This document shows, in pieces, positions 49,768-62,285 of a DNA stretch of 64,000 nucleotides. Every line of letters starts with the position of its first letter. Position 1 is the stretch's first letter. The notes beneath the pieces are model-generated. The model did not search any database. It was not told the origin of the DNA and saw only the letters and a program-made list of their open reading frames with translations. This DNA comes from Pyrocephalus nanus (lineage: Eukaryota; Chordata; Aves; Passeriformes; Tyrannidae), in assembly GCA_038380795.1 (NCBI GenBank), contig CM076259.1:73156200-73220199 (forward strand), in the 5' to 3' direction. The position numbers and the translations under genes are program-made.

Positions 49768-50894
49768 ACCTTGATCTTGTGAAAATAAAAAGTGGTGAAC
49801 AGCAAAAAATCCAATCTTTTCAAAGTACAGATACTGAAACGCAATTTTTAGTCTCTATGTGATTTAAGGAATTTTAAGCAGAAACTTCTGTACCCAGAGG
49901 ATTTCTGCTCTAAATCTTTCTTGACAAATTGTACATTATCAGACTTAACTTGATTATAACCCTGGACTAATAGGTGTTTGAAATTAATCATAGCTACACT
50001 TACAACAAGGCACTACAATGCCATGGATCTATAATATGTTAATGAAACATGCTTTCATATGCTATGAAAGTCCAATGAATATATTTTGTTTAAAAATATT
50101 TAGATTTAGCACTAGACCTTTAATTTGTGACTGTATTAAATATCTATGTATTGCCTTTATACCACTCTGTTAAGCTGTGCAGACACATATTCTGTTTACT
50201 AGTAAACATAATTTCCCAGTGTAATACAGTTCTTCTAAACCAGATTTCATCAATAAATACATAATGTCCCAAATTACATTTCCAGCACATTTAATTAAAT
50301 TGTTTTCCATTTCATTCCATCTGGAGTCTCAAAGGGTTATAGCAGCTCAAGAATATTTGACAGTACTCAGCCAAGAAGGTACCTGATTTTGGTACATTAA
50401 CCTTGTCACTAAGGGTAATTTTATTCACTCTATGCATTGAGATATGGTCTTCACACAATGTCAGAAGATTACTATAGTTCTAGCTTCAGCAGAAAGGTTA
50501 TGAATCAGTAACTGTTGTCCCAGTGGAATATGTGCAGAGGTAAAACATTTATTTGACTTATGAACAAAGGAACAGTAAGAGAAAGAAATAACAGAATCAC
50601 AGTGTTTGTTTGTGATTAACGCATTATTGGTTTAAAATTCATCCATTCTGACTACAAGGTCACAGAAGACCAAAATTTAGTAAGACATAATAAGTTGAGA
50701 CAGTAGTGATGTAAAAATTTGAGAACATTATTCACAATATTTGAATAAGTTGATGTAATTTTCCATCCAGCTTATATGATCCAAGTCTAAAATGAAAGCT
50801 CAAACTTTTAATTCACTTATGGGCAAAATCAATTAACTCTCCAATTCATATGCATATTTCTTTCCCCATACTTACTCTATGTCTGCATAGGACT

Positions 50895-52672
50895 ATGCCC
50901 AAGAGTCACACCATGTGCCTGACAGTACTGTTCAAACACTTCTTGAACTCTGTCAGGCTTGGTGCTGTAACCACTTCCCTGGGGAGCCTCTTCTATTGCC
51001 CAGCTACTTCCTGGATGAAGAAAACTTTCCTAATATCCAACCTAAATCTCCCCTGACACAACTCTGGATCATTCCTTCTGGTTCTGTCACTGGTCACCAC
51101 AGAGAAGAGATCAGTGTCTGCCCCTCCTCTTCTCCTCATGAGGAAATTTCAGACTGCAATGAGGTCTCCCCTCAGTCTTTCCTTTGGCTGAACAAGCTAA
51201 ATTACTTCGGTCACTCCTCATAAAGCTTCCCTTGAGGCCCTTCACCATCTTCATTGCCCTCCTTTGGACACTCTCCAATGGTTTTAATGTCTTTCTTATA
51301 TTGCAGTGCCCAAATTTGCACACAAATTCAAGATGAGGCTCCATCACAGTAGAGCATAGCAGGATAATCCCCTCTCTTGACCACCTGGCGATACTTTGCC
51401 TGATGCCCCCCCAGGACACAGTTGGCCCTCCTGGCTGCCATGACACTGCTGACTCAGATTCAATTTGCCATGAACCAGGACCCCCAGGTCCCTTTCTGTG
51501 GCACTGCTTTCCAGCATGTCATTCCCCAGTCTGTCTGTACATCCAGGGTTGCCCCATTCCAGGTCAGAATCCAGCACTTTCCCTTGTTGAACTTCATATG
51601 GTTGGTCATTGCCCAGTCCTCTAATTTTTGGAAGTCTCTCTGCAGGGCCTCCCTGCCTTCGCGGAAGTCAACAGTTCCTCTCACTTCTGTGTCATGTACA
51701 AACTTACTTAGCATCCCTTGCAATCCTGTGTCCAAGTAATTTTTGACTATGTTGAAGAGCAGAGAACCTAAGAGGGAGCCCTGTGGAACCCCACTTGTAA
51801 GAGGTGACCTCATTCACTATTACCCTCTGTACTCAGCCCATGAGCCAATTGCTCACCCACTGTATGATGTGTTTTGTCCAGAAAGATCCCATGAGAGACG
51901 GTATTGAACGCTTTACTGAAATCCAAAAAGATTACATCAAATGGCTTCCCTTGATCAACTAGATGGGTTACCTTGCTGTAAAAGGAAATCAGGTTTGATA
52001 AGCAGGACTTTCCTCTCATGAAGACACGCTGTCTGTGACCGGTGACTGCACTGTCTTTCAGACATATTCTTCTGGATTTCAGACAAACCCAGAATAATCT
52101 CCAGAACTTTGCCAAGCACCAAAGTGAGACTGACAGGTCTGTAGTTTCCAGGGTCTTCCTTCTTACCTTTCTTGAAAATTAGAACAATGTTCGCCAGCCT
52201 CCAGTGAGCTGGGACGTCTCTGGATTCCCAAGACCCAAGTCTGCTCTCCTCATTTCCAGAGTTGGGATTTTGCTGACACTTTTTGACTCCTGTCAACAGA
52301 GATTTTAAACTCGATCACTTCATGGTCACTGTAGCCAAGGCAGCCACCAATCTTCACTTCACTCACAAGATCCACTCATTTAATAAGCAGCAGATCAAGG
52401 TGGGAATCTTTCCAAGTCAGCTCCCTTAGGACTTGTTCCATAAAGCTATCATCCAGGTTTTTTAGGAATCTTCTGGCTTGGTTTGTAACACCTGTGAGAT
52501 ACTCTCAGTTAATTTCTGGTAAATCGAAGCCTCCCATAAGAACAAGGGCAGTTCACTTGGATGTGTCCCTTAGTTCCCCAAATACTAATTTGTCAGTGTC
52601 ATCATCCTGGCCATGATGACATTGCGTTAATTGTTTGCCCCTTGATTCTCACCCAGAGGCTCTTGAACTGTG
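50895..52672 (-). mobile_element. CR1 LINE, 1.8 kb, endonuclease and RT remnants, internally deleted
   Basis: Read on the minus strand from about 52670: an endonuclease start SLWVRIKG, a decayed catalytic stretch LVLMGGFDLPEIN (52511-52548; family GDFN), and the end of the endonuclease GCLGYSDHEVIEFKI (52302-52345). Near 52225-52235 the sequence jumps straight to RT: VPAHWRLANIVLIFKKGKK and NYRPVSLTLVLGKVLE, then motif A DVIFLDFSKAFNTVSH, GVPQGSLLGSLLFNI, and a decayed catalytic box FVHDTE at 51691-51702. The linker region that separates endonuclease and RT in intact CR1 is missing. A smaller deletion lies near 51800. The 3' region ends at CCCAAGAGTCACACC (about 50898) without the final 75 bp or so. 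Stops and frameshifts make it inactive. Confidence 0.96.
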
Positions 52673-53367
52673 CTTAAAAAAAAAAAAAATCTATTCCAAA
52701 ATTAATTTTCTATATGTATTTTGCAATATTTCTTTTAGATCAAGTCCAATACTTTTCTTCAGTCTTCAGAACACTGTTTTGCCAAGTAGAATTGTTAATG
52801 TGGCATTTAGTGAGATTTTTCTTTTGTTGTTTATTTATACAAATTATGTTTACTGATGTTCAATCTTCATTGATTTCAATATGTCTGACAATCTCTCTGT
52901 TGATATGGTATTTCATAAAAAGACAAATTTCTGAGAAGTGAAATACTTTTTTTTTACTCATTAAAGCAACATATTTGGAAAGATTTTCTAATTTTTCATG
53001 TGTTCCATCTATTCCTTCCTCAAAGGATTTTCTCCCTTTCTCTTTCATTTCATTAGATTGTCATTATTGACTTTTTTTTTTTTGATAGACAATAAATGGA
53101 ACTCTGTTAAAAAAAGCCACAGAAAGAGGAAAAATTGTCCCTGTGCTGTAAGATAGATATTGATTTGCCATCAAAAGATCTGTATTTACAGTTGTTTGCA
53201 TCATGGAAGCTAGCAATACAGAAATTAAATTTTCAAAGACTGTAATGAGATATATAGAAGGGTAGGAAATTATGATCTCTAACTCGAAACGCAACTGGCA
53301 AAAATGCCATTCAATATTGATATCTACAGTTTGGAGTAGAATACTGCTTAAATAATTTTACTGGTAT
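52673..53367. other. AT-rich spacer between two CR1 copies
   Basis: It starts with an A13 run at 52677-52689 directly beside the CR1 5' end. Otherwise nothing recognised. Confidence 0.55.
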
Positions 53368-53725
53368 CGCAGAATCACAGAATCACAAAATGGTTAAAGT
53401 TGGAAAGGGACCACAGGTGAGGTCATCTGGTCAAACCTCCTTGCTCAAGCAGGACTCTTGTAGAGCATATTTAGCAGGACTGCATCAAGACAGTTCTTGA
53501 ATATCTCCAGGCAGGGAGACTCCACAGCCTCTCCAGGCAATCTGTTCCAGTGTGTGGTCACCAACACAGTAAAGTTCTTCTTCATATTCAGGTTGAATTT
53601 CCTGTGCATCAGTTTCTGCCCATTGTCTCTTGTTCTATCACTTGACACCACCAAGAATAGACTGACTCCATTCTCTTGGTACCTTCCCTTCAGATGTTTA
53701 TACACACTGATAAGATCAGTGTTAT
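53368..53725 (-). mobile_element. CR1 3' fragment (antisense), well preserved
   Basis: It starts AGAATCACAGAATCACAAAA and follows the full antisense order: 'gttggaaagggaccacaggtgaggtcatctggtc', 'actccacagcctctccaggcaatctgttccagtg', 'ttgtctcttgttctatcac', 'ccttcccttcagatgtttatacacactgataaga'. About 355 bp, 5'-truncated. It belongs to a different, younger-looking subfamily from the 50.9-kb copy. Confidence 0.97.
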
Positions 53726-54049
53726 TATTTTTCTGTGAATGGACAATTTCTGCCAGGAAAAATGCAAAAACTGCATTGAAAGGCTGTGTTTACATTCTAG
53801 TGTATAGCACAGAACATTCTTGGTTGTTCAGATAGGACATACCAGTGAGTGCACCACATCTCGTCTGGAATAAGTACCTGTAGTCCTTTTCAGCAGAAAG
53901 CAGAGCATCCTCAAGTCCTGCTCTTGAGGTAGCTTTGGGTTTCAGCAGTGGTAGGCACTCAGACCTTGAGTGTTTCCAGGTTTCCTAGTGGAAATAATGC
54001 CTAAGTTCACTCAAATAATAAAGAAGTGTGAAAACTTTGTTGCAATTAG

Positions 54050-54077
54050 AAACAAACAAACAAACAAATAAACAAAT
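54050..54077. repeat. (AAAC)n microsatellite
   Basis: Five to six AAAC units, one changed to AAAT. Confidence 0.92.
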
Positions 54078-57000
54078 CTCATTCTATATTTGTGTAATAA
54101 ACATTAATAAGCTCTACTGTCACAGATTTTTTGGTCAGGCAAAGTGAGTAAAAAAAATTGTGATTGGAATGGCAAGAGAAGCAAAGTTTGAGCTATTTTT
54201 CTAAGGTAAATTTGTAAATAAGGAAACCACAGTTCCTGCAATATTGGAAAAAATATTGCATATGTAAGTCTTCCAATTTTCTCTTTTTGCTACTAATTTT
54301 TTTTGAGCAATTTAGAAGCAGCCTGGAGCATGATGATTCCTACAGTGCCAAAGAGAGCTGACTATAGATGTGATAGACTAGAAGTAGTCGATCAGATAGC
54401 ACATTGGTCCCCATTCATCTCTGTTTTCATTTTTCTGAAAGGGCTTCTGTGTTCAAATGCCAATACGGAGACATCTTGTATGTCAGCTATTTGCAGATAG
54501 TTTTTCCTTACTTAAGAAAGATGGTTTCCACTGTCTGTGTTATGATAATACACTGGAGGCATGCCCATTCAAATTCATATGCATATTTCTCACATGATGA
54601 ATTTTTATTGCAGATTAGAAGTGACAAGAACAGGCTCTCTGCCTTAAAAATGCTCTCTATTCATTTACATATATATAACCTAAAGCCTTTCTTTTGTGAA
54701 ATGGGCCAGTAAGCTACCACTTGAGTCCCTATACTTTACATACTTACCTCCTAACAATATTAACCTGATTATTATTATTATTACTATGCCCTAAAAAAAG
54801 CTCTTTTTATAGGTCTTGGAAAACATTCAGGGAGCAATACTTTGTTCCTGGGCACCTGGAGCAAAATGGCTTACATTTACAAAGTTTATTGATGCAGACT
54901 GGCCTGTCTCACCGTGAACAGTGTATGAAGTGAAGTCTGGTTCAGTATTATGCTGCAGGTTTACTTCACTATGTGCCTACATGGCTGCAGTATCTTATTC
55001 CCAATACACCTCCCTTTAACCTGGTCTTCATAGTTTTGTGAATACTCGTTACACACGTTTGTAGGAATCGCTGTTACACTGTATCCTCAATGCAGCAAAT
55101 ATACATGGAAGACATTATAAGCCAGAAAACTAATTTTTATTTAAAAATAAAATGGAAACAAAACTTTTTTCACTCCTATCCCCTCTTACGACACCAGCAC
55201 TGGACTGTCCCTGATGAGGGACTGAGAGGCTGGCCTAGTTGTCAGAGACCAGGGCAGGAGTGCCTTGCCCGTCTGGCCAGCAGCTGGCCACCTCAGTGCT
55301 CATGTCCAGATGTTAGGATACATCCTGTGCAATGACTTGGAAGACAGGGGAAGACAATTATCTCTTCATTTAGTCTGGGGTTAGTGACCTCATGCAGATT
55401 TCAGATATACTTTTTTTTAACCCTTTCGGAACTAGCAGTGGATCCATTCTCATACGTATCTGTGAGCAAATACCATCCCTGTTTCCAAATCTGTGTGTTT
55501 TATGAAACTGAAAATAGATGTGCAGGACTGCTGATGACCTGCTAATCTGGATGTCACTAACACAGGCACTGAGAGCCCTTTCCCTGCTGTGTGTTCCTGC
55601 TGGTGTCTCTATATCCAGAGGTTCCCACTCCTTGATTCACTCCAGTCTTAGCCTTTCTGACTCAGTTCTTTACACCTTTATGGAAACTTAACTTTTTTTG
55701 AATTTTAAACAGTAATGATGAGGTTATTCAAATTCATCTGCATCAAACAACCTTGCTAGGTCTCTAGGTTGGAGAACACTCCTGCTACTGAAAGAAGAAT
55801 AAATTATATGTCTGAAGGCTCTGAATGTGTTGAAATTTGCTTGTCTTTTGCCAGAGGTAGTAAGAGAACTGACTCACAAATCACCTCATTTATAGCTGTA
55901 TCACTGAAGAGACCTACCTGTTTTCCCCTAGAGTGGCTCCTGTAAGCAACCTAAAAAATATGCTATCTTGATACTAAATAGAAGGAAAATAGGATATGAT
56001 TCAAAATGACAGTGTAGATAGATGTAATGATAGCGCATCTCTAGATTTACTCAATGATATGGGCTACAGGACAATTTGGATCTCTAGTCATTGAAGTCAA
56101 AAACCTCTTGTAGCCTTTTCTAGCCCTTCTTTGGGTAATGTACATGTGTTAGGAAAAAAAATCAAAGGAACAATGTTTATGAAAAGGCAAAATTTACAAA
56201 AGAGAGGATTCTCTACTAGACACAATAAGACATAAAATCATCTAATTATGAAGTTCAGTGGGGTTATAATATTTTATGTCATTTCCTCAGCTTATTGTTT
56301 TTCATCAGTGCTGTAATAATGAAAATCCCAAGAAAATTGCTTCAGAAATCGAACATCAGTGCTACCTACATTTAAACAGAAAAGTATGACATCAGAAAAG
56401 GTATATCAGGTAGCTCAGAATCACTTCTCAGTTTGGAAGTAAAAAAGGATCTTTGGCTTTTAGTCACATTCATTCTTCATAAATTCAGGAAATGTACTGT
56501 GCGCATGGCTAATTTGAATAAACATGGATATCTACAATGCTGACACCAGCATCTGAAGATATGTCTTTAAAAAACAGAAACACTGACACTTCTTGGTTGA
56601 AATCAGTTTTTGTTATAGTTGTCACATGAATTCCATCCCATTTCCTGTCATAAAAAGCAGTGACAGTCCAGATGAGTTAGTTCAGCTGTAAATGTAAACC
56701 TGTATTTCGACATGGTGAGCACCATAATTTTTCCAATGCCATGAACTTAATTAAGACAAACAAACACACACACACGCCCCTCCCTATATAGAAGAAAAAT
56801 GAACAAGTGAAAAAACCACAAACAAAACTAATTAAACAACACCTTAAAGTATAAAAGAAGCTATGTTTAAGCTGATATAGAAAATTACCCCCTCCCCATG
56901 TTATTGTTGTTGATGCAGAAAAAAACCCCTAGTCCTTTACACACTGAAATCAGAAATGAATGTCTCATTAAGTACAGTAATACAAGGAATTCTCATTGTG

Positions 57001-57540
57001 CAAAACCAGAGACAAACACCTTCTATCAAAGCTTCTATTAAAGCTCCTAAAGAATTCCTGTCACTGTGTAACAGTGCTTCATGGCCAGAAGTGAGGTTAG
57101 TATTGAAATGGGAATGCTGGTCGAGATTTGTCACCTGGAATTGTGTACTCATTTGTAATTTAGGTGCAGGGCAGAGATACTGTTTTTCTAACACATTAAA
57201 TTACCCTTCAGGTACCACTAACCTCAAGGTAAGGGTGTAAATATTAGCTGAACTACATACTGAAAGAAATAGACTTGATATAGATTCCTCACTTTTCTTT
57301 CTTTGAATACTCATCTTTCTTCAGTTCACTGCTTACCGAGAAGACATTACACAAACTTAAAGTATGCTTGTGATTATCTTTGTATTTTGAAAGTTTAATA
57401 AGGGTGAAAGATATAATGGCTTTTCCTGACACCAAAAGAGTTTCCAAACAGAGAGTCCTAACAAAAAATTATAGAACTGAGTCCTACCCTTCCTTTTGCA
57501 CCTCAATCATTGTGCCAGAAAATAAGAACAACTCAGGGGA

Positions 57541-57597
57541 GCAACAAAACAAAACAAAACAAAACAACAAAAAACCAAACCAAACCAAACCAAAAAA
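57541..57597. repeat. AAAAC then AAACC compound repeat
   Basis: Four AAAAC units pass into four CCAAA units within 57 bp. Confidence 0.92.
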
Positions 57598-59374
57598 TCA
57601 ATCTAGAAAGGTAGTGACTGTGAAACAGACTTTAGTAACCCCTGCATGCAGGGAAAGGGAAAAGAAATCCTAAAACACAGCTTTTTACTGGAGCACTTAT
57701 TCCACGTTTTTAATTAAAAAGCCATCAAATAAAATATGTGAACAATACCAAGAGCAGTCATAAAACAACTCAGAAGGAAACACAAAGCTAAAAATAGTTT
57801 GCATTCTGGTTGACTGCTACTGTTACATGAAAGATTTAAGCTTTACTTTGCCTGTATAATTTATTAGATTTAATCATGGCCATTCTGCTTTATAGTGAGT
57901 TCAATTATTACTACATATATTAATAGTGCTCATAGAATGCCTTTCATCCAAGACTTCACAGAAAACTCAAATGCAAAAAATATTTAGCTTGTGAAAGCCA
58001 CAAGGATTAAAGAAAATAAACCTTATGGTCGCATGGTCAGTATAGTCATGGTGGTGAGAACTTTGAATTTTCTGGTTGTTACTTAAGTTTGCATCACAAA
58101 AATGTAAGTACCTAGGGATTGAAAGCTACACAGATTTTTGGTAAATTCTTACGTTAGAATGACACCCGCCTTTGGCAAACTGAGTAAAATTCTGTGTAAT
58201 TCTGAGGAAACTTAGGTGACAAAATAATTATGCAAGTATATGACCATACAATTGCATAAGTATAAAACCATCAGGCTGAACAATGTAACTAATGCATTAA
58301 TGTAATAATTTATTTTTCTGTTGGTACATTCCAGACTACTTGAACATCATAACCAGCAAACTTTCAGCTATTCATTCTTACCGTATATTGGATTTACTGT
58401 AAACCAGAAGCAAATCAATCATTCCTCATCCCTTCATTTTGCAAAGAACTGTGGAACTGTGTCTTTTATTTATACAATAGTTTTCATCAGTGAGTAACAC
58501 CATGATCTGTAGTAGAAGTATGTGAAATGTTTACTTTTTGTTGTTTTTCAATTAGGTAAAAAATACAAGAGGAAAAGCCTGAGAGAATGAGCATTGTTTT
58601 TAGCTTCTCTCTCACAGAGTAAAACATCCAGAACAACTGAGACAAAATAAAATCTTTGGTCTGTTTTTTAAACTTGTGTATGGTTAAGCCCAGTCTTTCA
58701 AGAGAGCTGCTGTAAAATTACAATATAGCCTTTATTATGCAGATGTTTTAACTTATTCAGTAAGACTGATTCCACAGGGGATTTTTACAGATGCGCACAA
58801 TATGAACAGAAATGTTTCTTTGAGTAGAAAGTTTAGAATACCTTTTATATACAATTTTAAAAGATCTTCTAATAAAATAGTATTAGATTGTATTTATGTC
58901 TTAAGAATACTAGAAGTTGCTCAGTGTCAAAAAAACCAAAACAGCCAGTTCTACATTGGAAGAGAAACTCTACTACTAAATATGTTGGTAGTTTCCACCT
59001 TGACTTTTCCTTGAGCAACATGTGAGCAAGCATGCTAATTAGGGTAAGTATATAGAAACAGCTGGAGGAAGAAATGGAGTAATAGAGGGCTGCCAAAACT
59101 GTTACACATTTTTGCTTGAGTAAGTATCAAATTGGCTTTCAAAAATTACAGAGGAAGTAAGGAAAATGAAAGAAAAGGAAGGGGAAATTCCTCTAACTTA
59201 GATGCTAAGGATGCTAAGGAGAAAAAAATTAATTCTGAGATGTGTAAAGATGGATTATCCAGTATAATATGAAGAGCGATGTTTCATCCTACTTTTTAAA
59301 AATAAGTATATAAAATGCAATACAATACATTACAATGAAATGTAACATACATGTATGTAATAAAAATGTTATTA

Positions 59375-59420
59375 CATATATTAATAAATATATATTTAAA
59401 TATATATATATAAAATATGT
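59375..59420. repeat. TA-rich low-complexity stretch
   Basis: Imperfect TA runs, the longest about six units near 59400-59411. Confidence 0.8.
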
Positions 59421-60278
59421 ATGCATTGCAAAATAATTGCAGGAAATACTTGATTTCTAATAGGAAAGCAATTAGTCCCTCACCCATCTAGACTGAACAA
59501 CTTCTACAACTATATCAGGCCACAAGCAAAAATTACTCAAAAGCTTTTACTGAATTTCTGAAGTCTTAAGCTAGCTTGAAAATTGATAGTTCCTGCAGAG
59601 AAGGAATGGAGCCTAAATATCTTTTGTTACAGAGGTGTTAGCTGAGACAAAGCTAATAGAAACATTTTGCTGCAAAGCCACCTGAAGAACTTTCCATCAG
59701 GGTTCCCTCTTTCCTCTAACATGCAGCAATTTCTTTTCATGTGTTTGGATCCAAGGTTTTGTGCACCCACATTATAAATTGGGCTACTAAAATAATTTGA
59801 ATGAAATTATTCTAAGAAAAATACCTGCAGATGCTATTCAGTTTAATATTAACCTTGAACTTCATAATTTGCAGAGAACTGACACACAAGTGTAAAAAGA
59901 ATGAGGAACTAATGCTACCCTATGGAGCTGATTTTTAACTAGGAGGGGAAGACACATTACAGCAGTCGAAACTGATAAGTGAAATACTGTTTCTGTCTGT
60001 ATGATAGTACCATTATCATTAATATGAACCTGTAAATTCCCTAGTATCTGCCTGCTAGTGATCAGTACTGGTGTGATTCAGACTAAGAATAAACACACAA
60101 TCATGTTCCTGTTGATTGAACCAATATTGAGTTTACTCAACAATATTGAGTTCATGTCAAAATGTTTCTTGTATATTGACTTTAAGCTAACTATGGGAAA
60201 ATGGCACAAGCCCTGCTTAAACTGTACTGACTCAAGGTTCTGTCCTCATTTTTTAACAAATGTAAAAATTGGTGAGTT

Positions 60279-60366
60279 ATCACAGAATCATAGAACATGC
60301 TGAGCTGGAAGGGACCCACCAGGATCAAGTCCCAATCCTGGCCCTGTGCAGGACACCCTTGTACAA
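60279..60366 (-). mobile_element. CR1 3' tail only, about 85 bp (antisense)
   Basis: ATCACAGAATCATAGAACAT is followed by 'gctgagctggaagggacccaccaggatcaagtccc' and 'ctggccctgtgcaggacaccc', the terminal segment of the subfamily seen at 2.7 kb. It stops just before the 'ccccaagagtcacacc' block. Confidence 0.93.
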
Positions 60367-61684
60367 TACCAAAAATAATATTATTGATCTGGTGTGAAAG
60401 GTTGATGCATCCTACCTAAATTTAGGCAGCTGAAATGTCACCTTCTGTATCTGAGGTGTGTGTATGTATGTATGAGCAAAAATCAGTTCATCTTGAAGTA
60501 GACGTTAATAATGGGACAGAACTGCAATAAGTATATACTGATTTCTCCATGCTAACTACAAATGTAAGCCCTGCTCAAATGTAGTTATTCACACTGCAGT
60601 TACTATAGCTGGATGAGATTAAATCCAATCCAAGAAATGTTAAATCTGATTTAGGCTTAAGTAAGGGTATGTGGTAGGAGAGTGTTTGCTCCTTTAAGGG
60701 TACGTGGTCAAAGGAGACATACAGACCTGGCCAACACATAATAAAGAAGGCAATGTTAAGAAGAAAACTGGGCAGTGCCACAAATCAAGGTGTGAAAAAG
60801 TTTATATTTTAAATTTGGAAGGTAAGGAAAGGGAAATAAACACATAGAAGTGTAAAACCTGACCTATTAGCATTAACAAACCAAAAAAAGAAACAAACCT
60901 AGATCGTCATGCTAATTGATGGGTTATCAAGAAGATACAGGCAAATCAGCACTTTGCAACAGATGAAGATGCAGTCCTGGGGATTTGGTATGTTGATGGG
61001 GAGGGGGATTGTGGGACTGTCCCAGCTAATGAGACAATGTGCAATAGAGAAATACAATACTGAGATTATAGAGAACTTTCTATTTGTACTATATAAACAG
61101 ATCTATCTACAGTATTCAGTTTGCTAGGTCAAGTTGCTTTAATCTTTAAATATAAACTAGTTTAATTTCTCAATTCATCAGAAACAAAATTTCTCTGTAC
61201 TTTCCAGTTTTGAAGCTATCTTACCTGAACAGAGGTGATCGGACTGGAAGATAATGTTTCTAAGGGAACAAAAAAAAAAAAAAATTTTTCTTGTGTCTGT
61301 AAGAATATGGGACCAAAGACTGTAACATTATGTGAACTACTAATATCCAGATTTTCCTCCACCTTTCATTTTCTGAGGATCTCCCGCCTTGCTACAAAAC
61401 GTTTTACTGTTAAGTTCCCAATATCTGATTTTTACTGTGTTATAAGGCTTTGAACTCACTTGTATCATTCCTGTCCTTTACTTGACCCTGTTTATATTTC
61501 CTCTGTATTGGTGCATCCTAGTTTTCTGTCACAAAAAATATTATCAATTCTTCTGTGCCAAGGGCACAAAATAAAATATGAGCAAAATATAAAACGAAAG
61601 CAAAACCAATGTAAGACTTGTGAAACACTACTAATAGCATACTTCCTTGCCAGTCATTTCCTTTTCAGTACAGATTGAATGGTT
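60367..61684. other. Unidentified AT-rich sequence
   Basis: Nothing recognised. Confidence 0.55.
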
Positions 61685-61900
61685 CATCTATTCTTACATT
61701 AATCTCCATCTTCTTCATCTTAATTAATAACACCTCCCTTGGCAATATATCAGCTGCTCTACTGAAGTCCAGATAAAGTAGTTTAGATAAAGCATTGCCT
61801 TTGTCTGAAGAAAAAAAAATTAGAAGTTTTCTTAACAAAGGAACATAGGAGGTTAATCTTTTACTTTGATATAACCCCTCTACACTTTTATCTGCTATTT
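61685..61900 (-). mobile_element. Ancient CR1/L3-clade RT fragment
   Basis: On the minus strand, from 61805 to about 61683, 41 codons are open and read DKGNALSKLLYLDFSRAADI, then LPREVLLIKMKKMEI. This matches the LINE RT motif A region (family form -VYLDFSKAFDTVPH-LL-KL---GI), with the first catalytic Asp in LDFS retained. Flanking sequence to about 61900 continues in the manner of an old CR1 but with no clear frame. At the nucleotide level it is very different from the other CR1 copies in the window, which suggests a much older lineage. Confidence 0.75.
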
Positions 61901-62137
61901 AATTAATTGACTTCTATTTAATGAAGTAACTTTTCTTTCCAAATTTAGCCATTTAATTCACATCTTCCCTCATGTTTTGATTTTTGTATAAAACAGCTAC
62001 TACATTTTTTGTTTATCTATAAAAATGAACCAGAATGAATGTTTGATTTTACTGCATTACTGAACATACTCACCCCGTGAGTGATGCAGCAATTTTCTCA
62101 GAATTCTGTAATGAAGAAATATCTGGTCTCTAGATTA

Positions 62138-62285
62138 GGCCAGGATGGATGGGGCTCTGGACAAACAGATTCAGTGGGTAGCGTCAGAGCCCAAGGCTGT
62201 TGAAAGGGTGTTGAAACTAGGTGATCTTTAGGGTCCCTTGTAACCCAAATAATTTTGTGATTCATGATTCTCTGATTTGTGATTC
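62138..62285 (+). mobile_element. CR1 3' end fragment (sense) with extended tail
   Basis: 'gccaggatggatggggctctggacaa', 'gttgaaactaggtgatctttagggtcccttgtaacccaaat' and then several imperfect copies of the 3' repeat (GTGATTCATGATTCTCTGAT, TTGTGATTCTC). About 148 bp, strongly 5'-truncated. Confidence 0.95.

Larger units (their letters stand above)
38906..50894. other. About 12 kb repeat-poor unique sequence
   Basis: No CR1, LTR or DNA transposon recognised. It contains only mono- and short-unit simple repeats, listed separately. All open frames are short and either cross low-complexity DNA or overlap on both strands. Confidence 0.5.
53726..60278. other. About 6.5 kb of unique sequence
   Basis: Nothing recognised except AAAC- and AACCA-type simple repeats (separate entries) and a TA-rich stretch at 59375-59420. 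The patch 54830-55640 is less AT-rich and unidentified. Confidence 0.5.
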
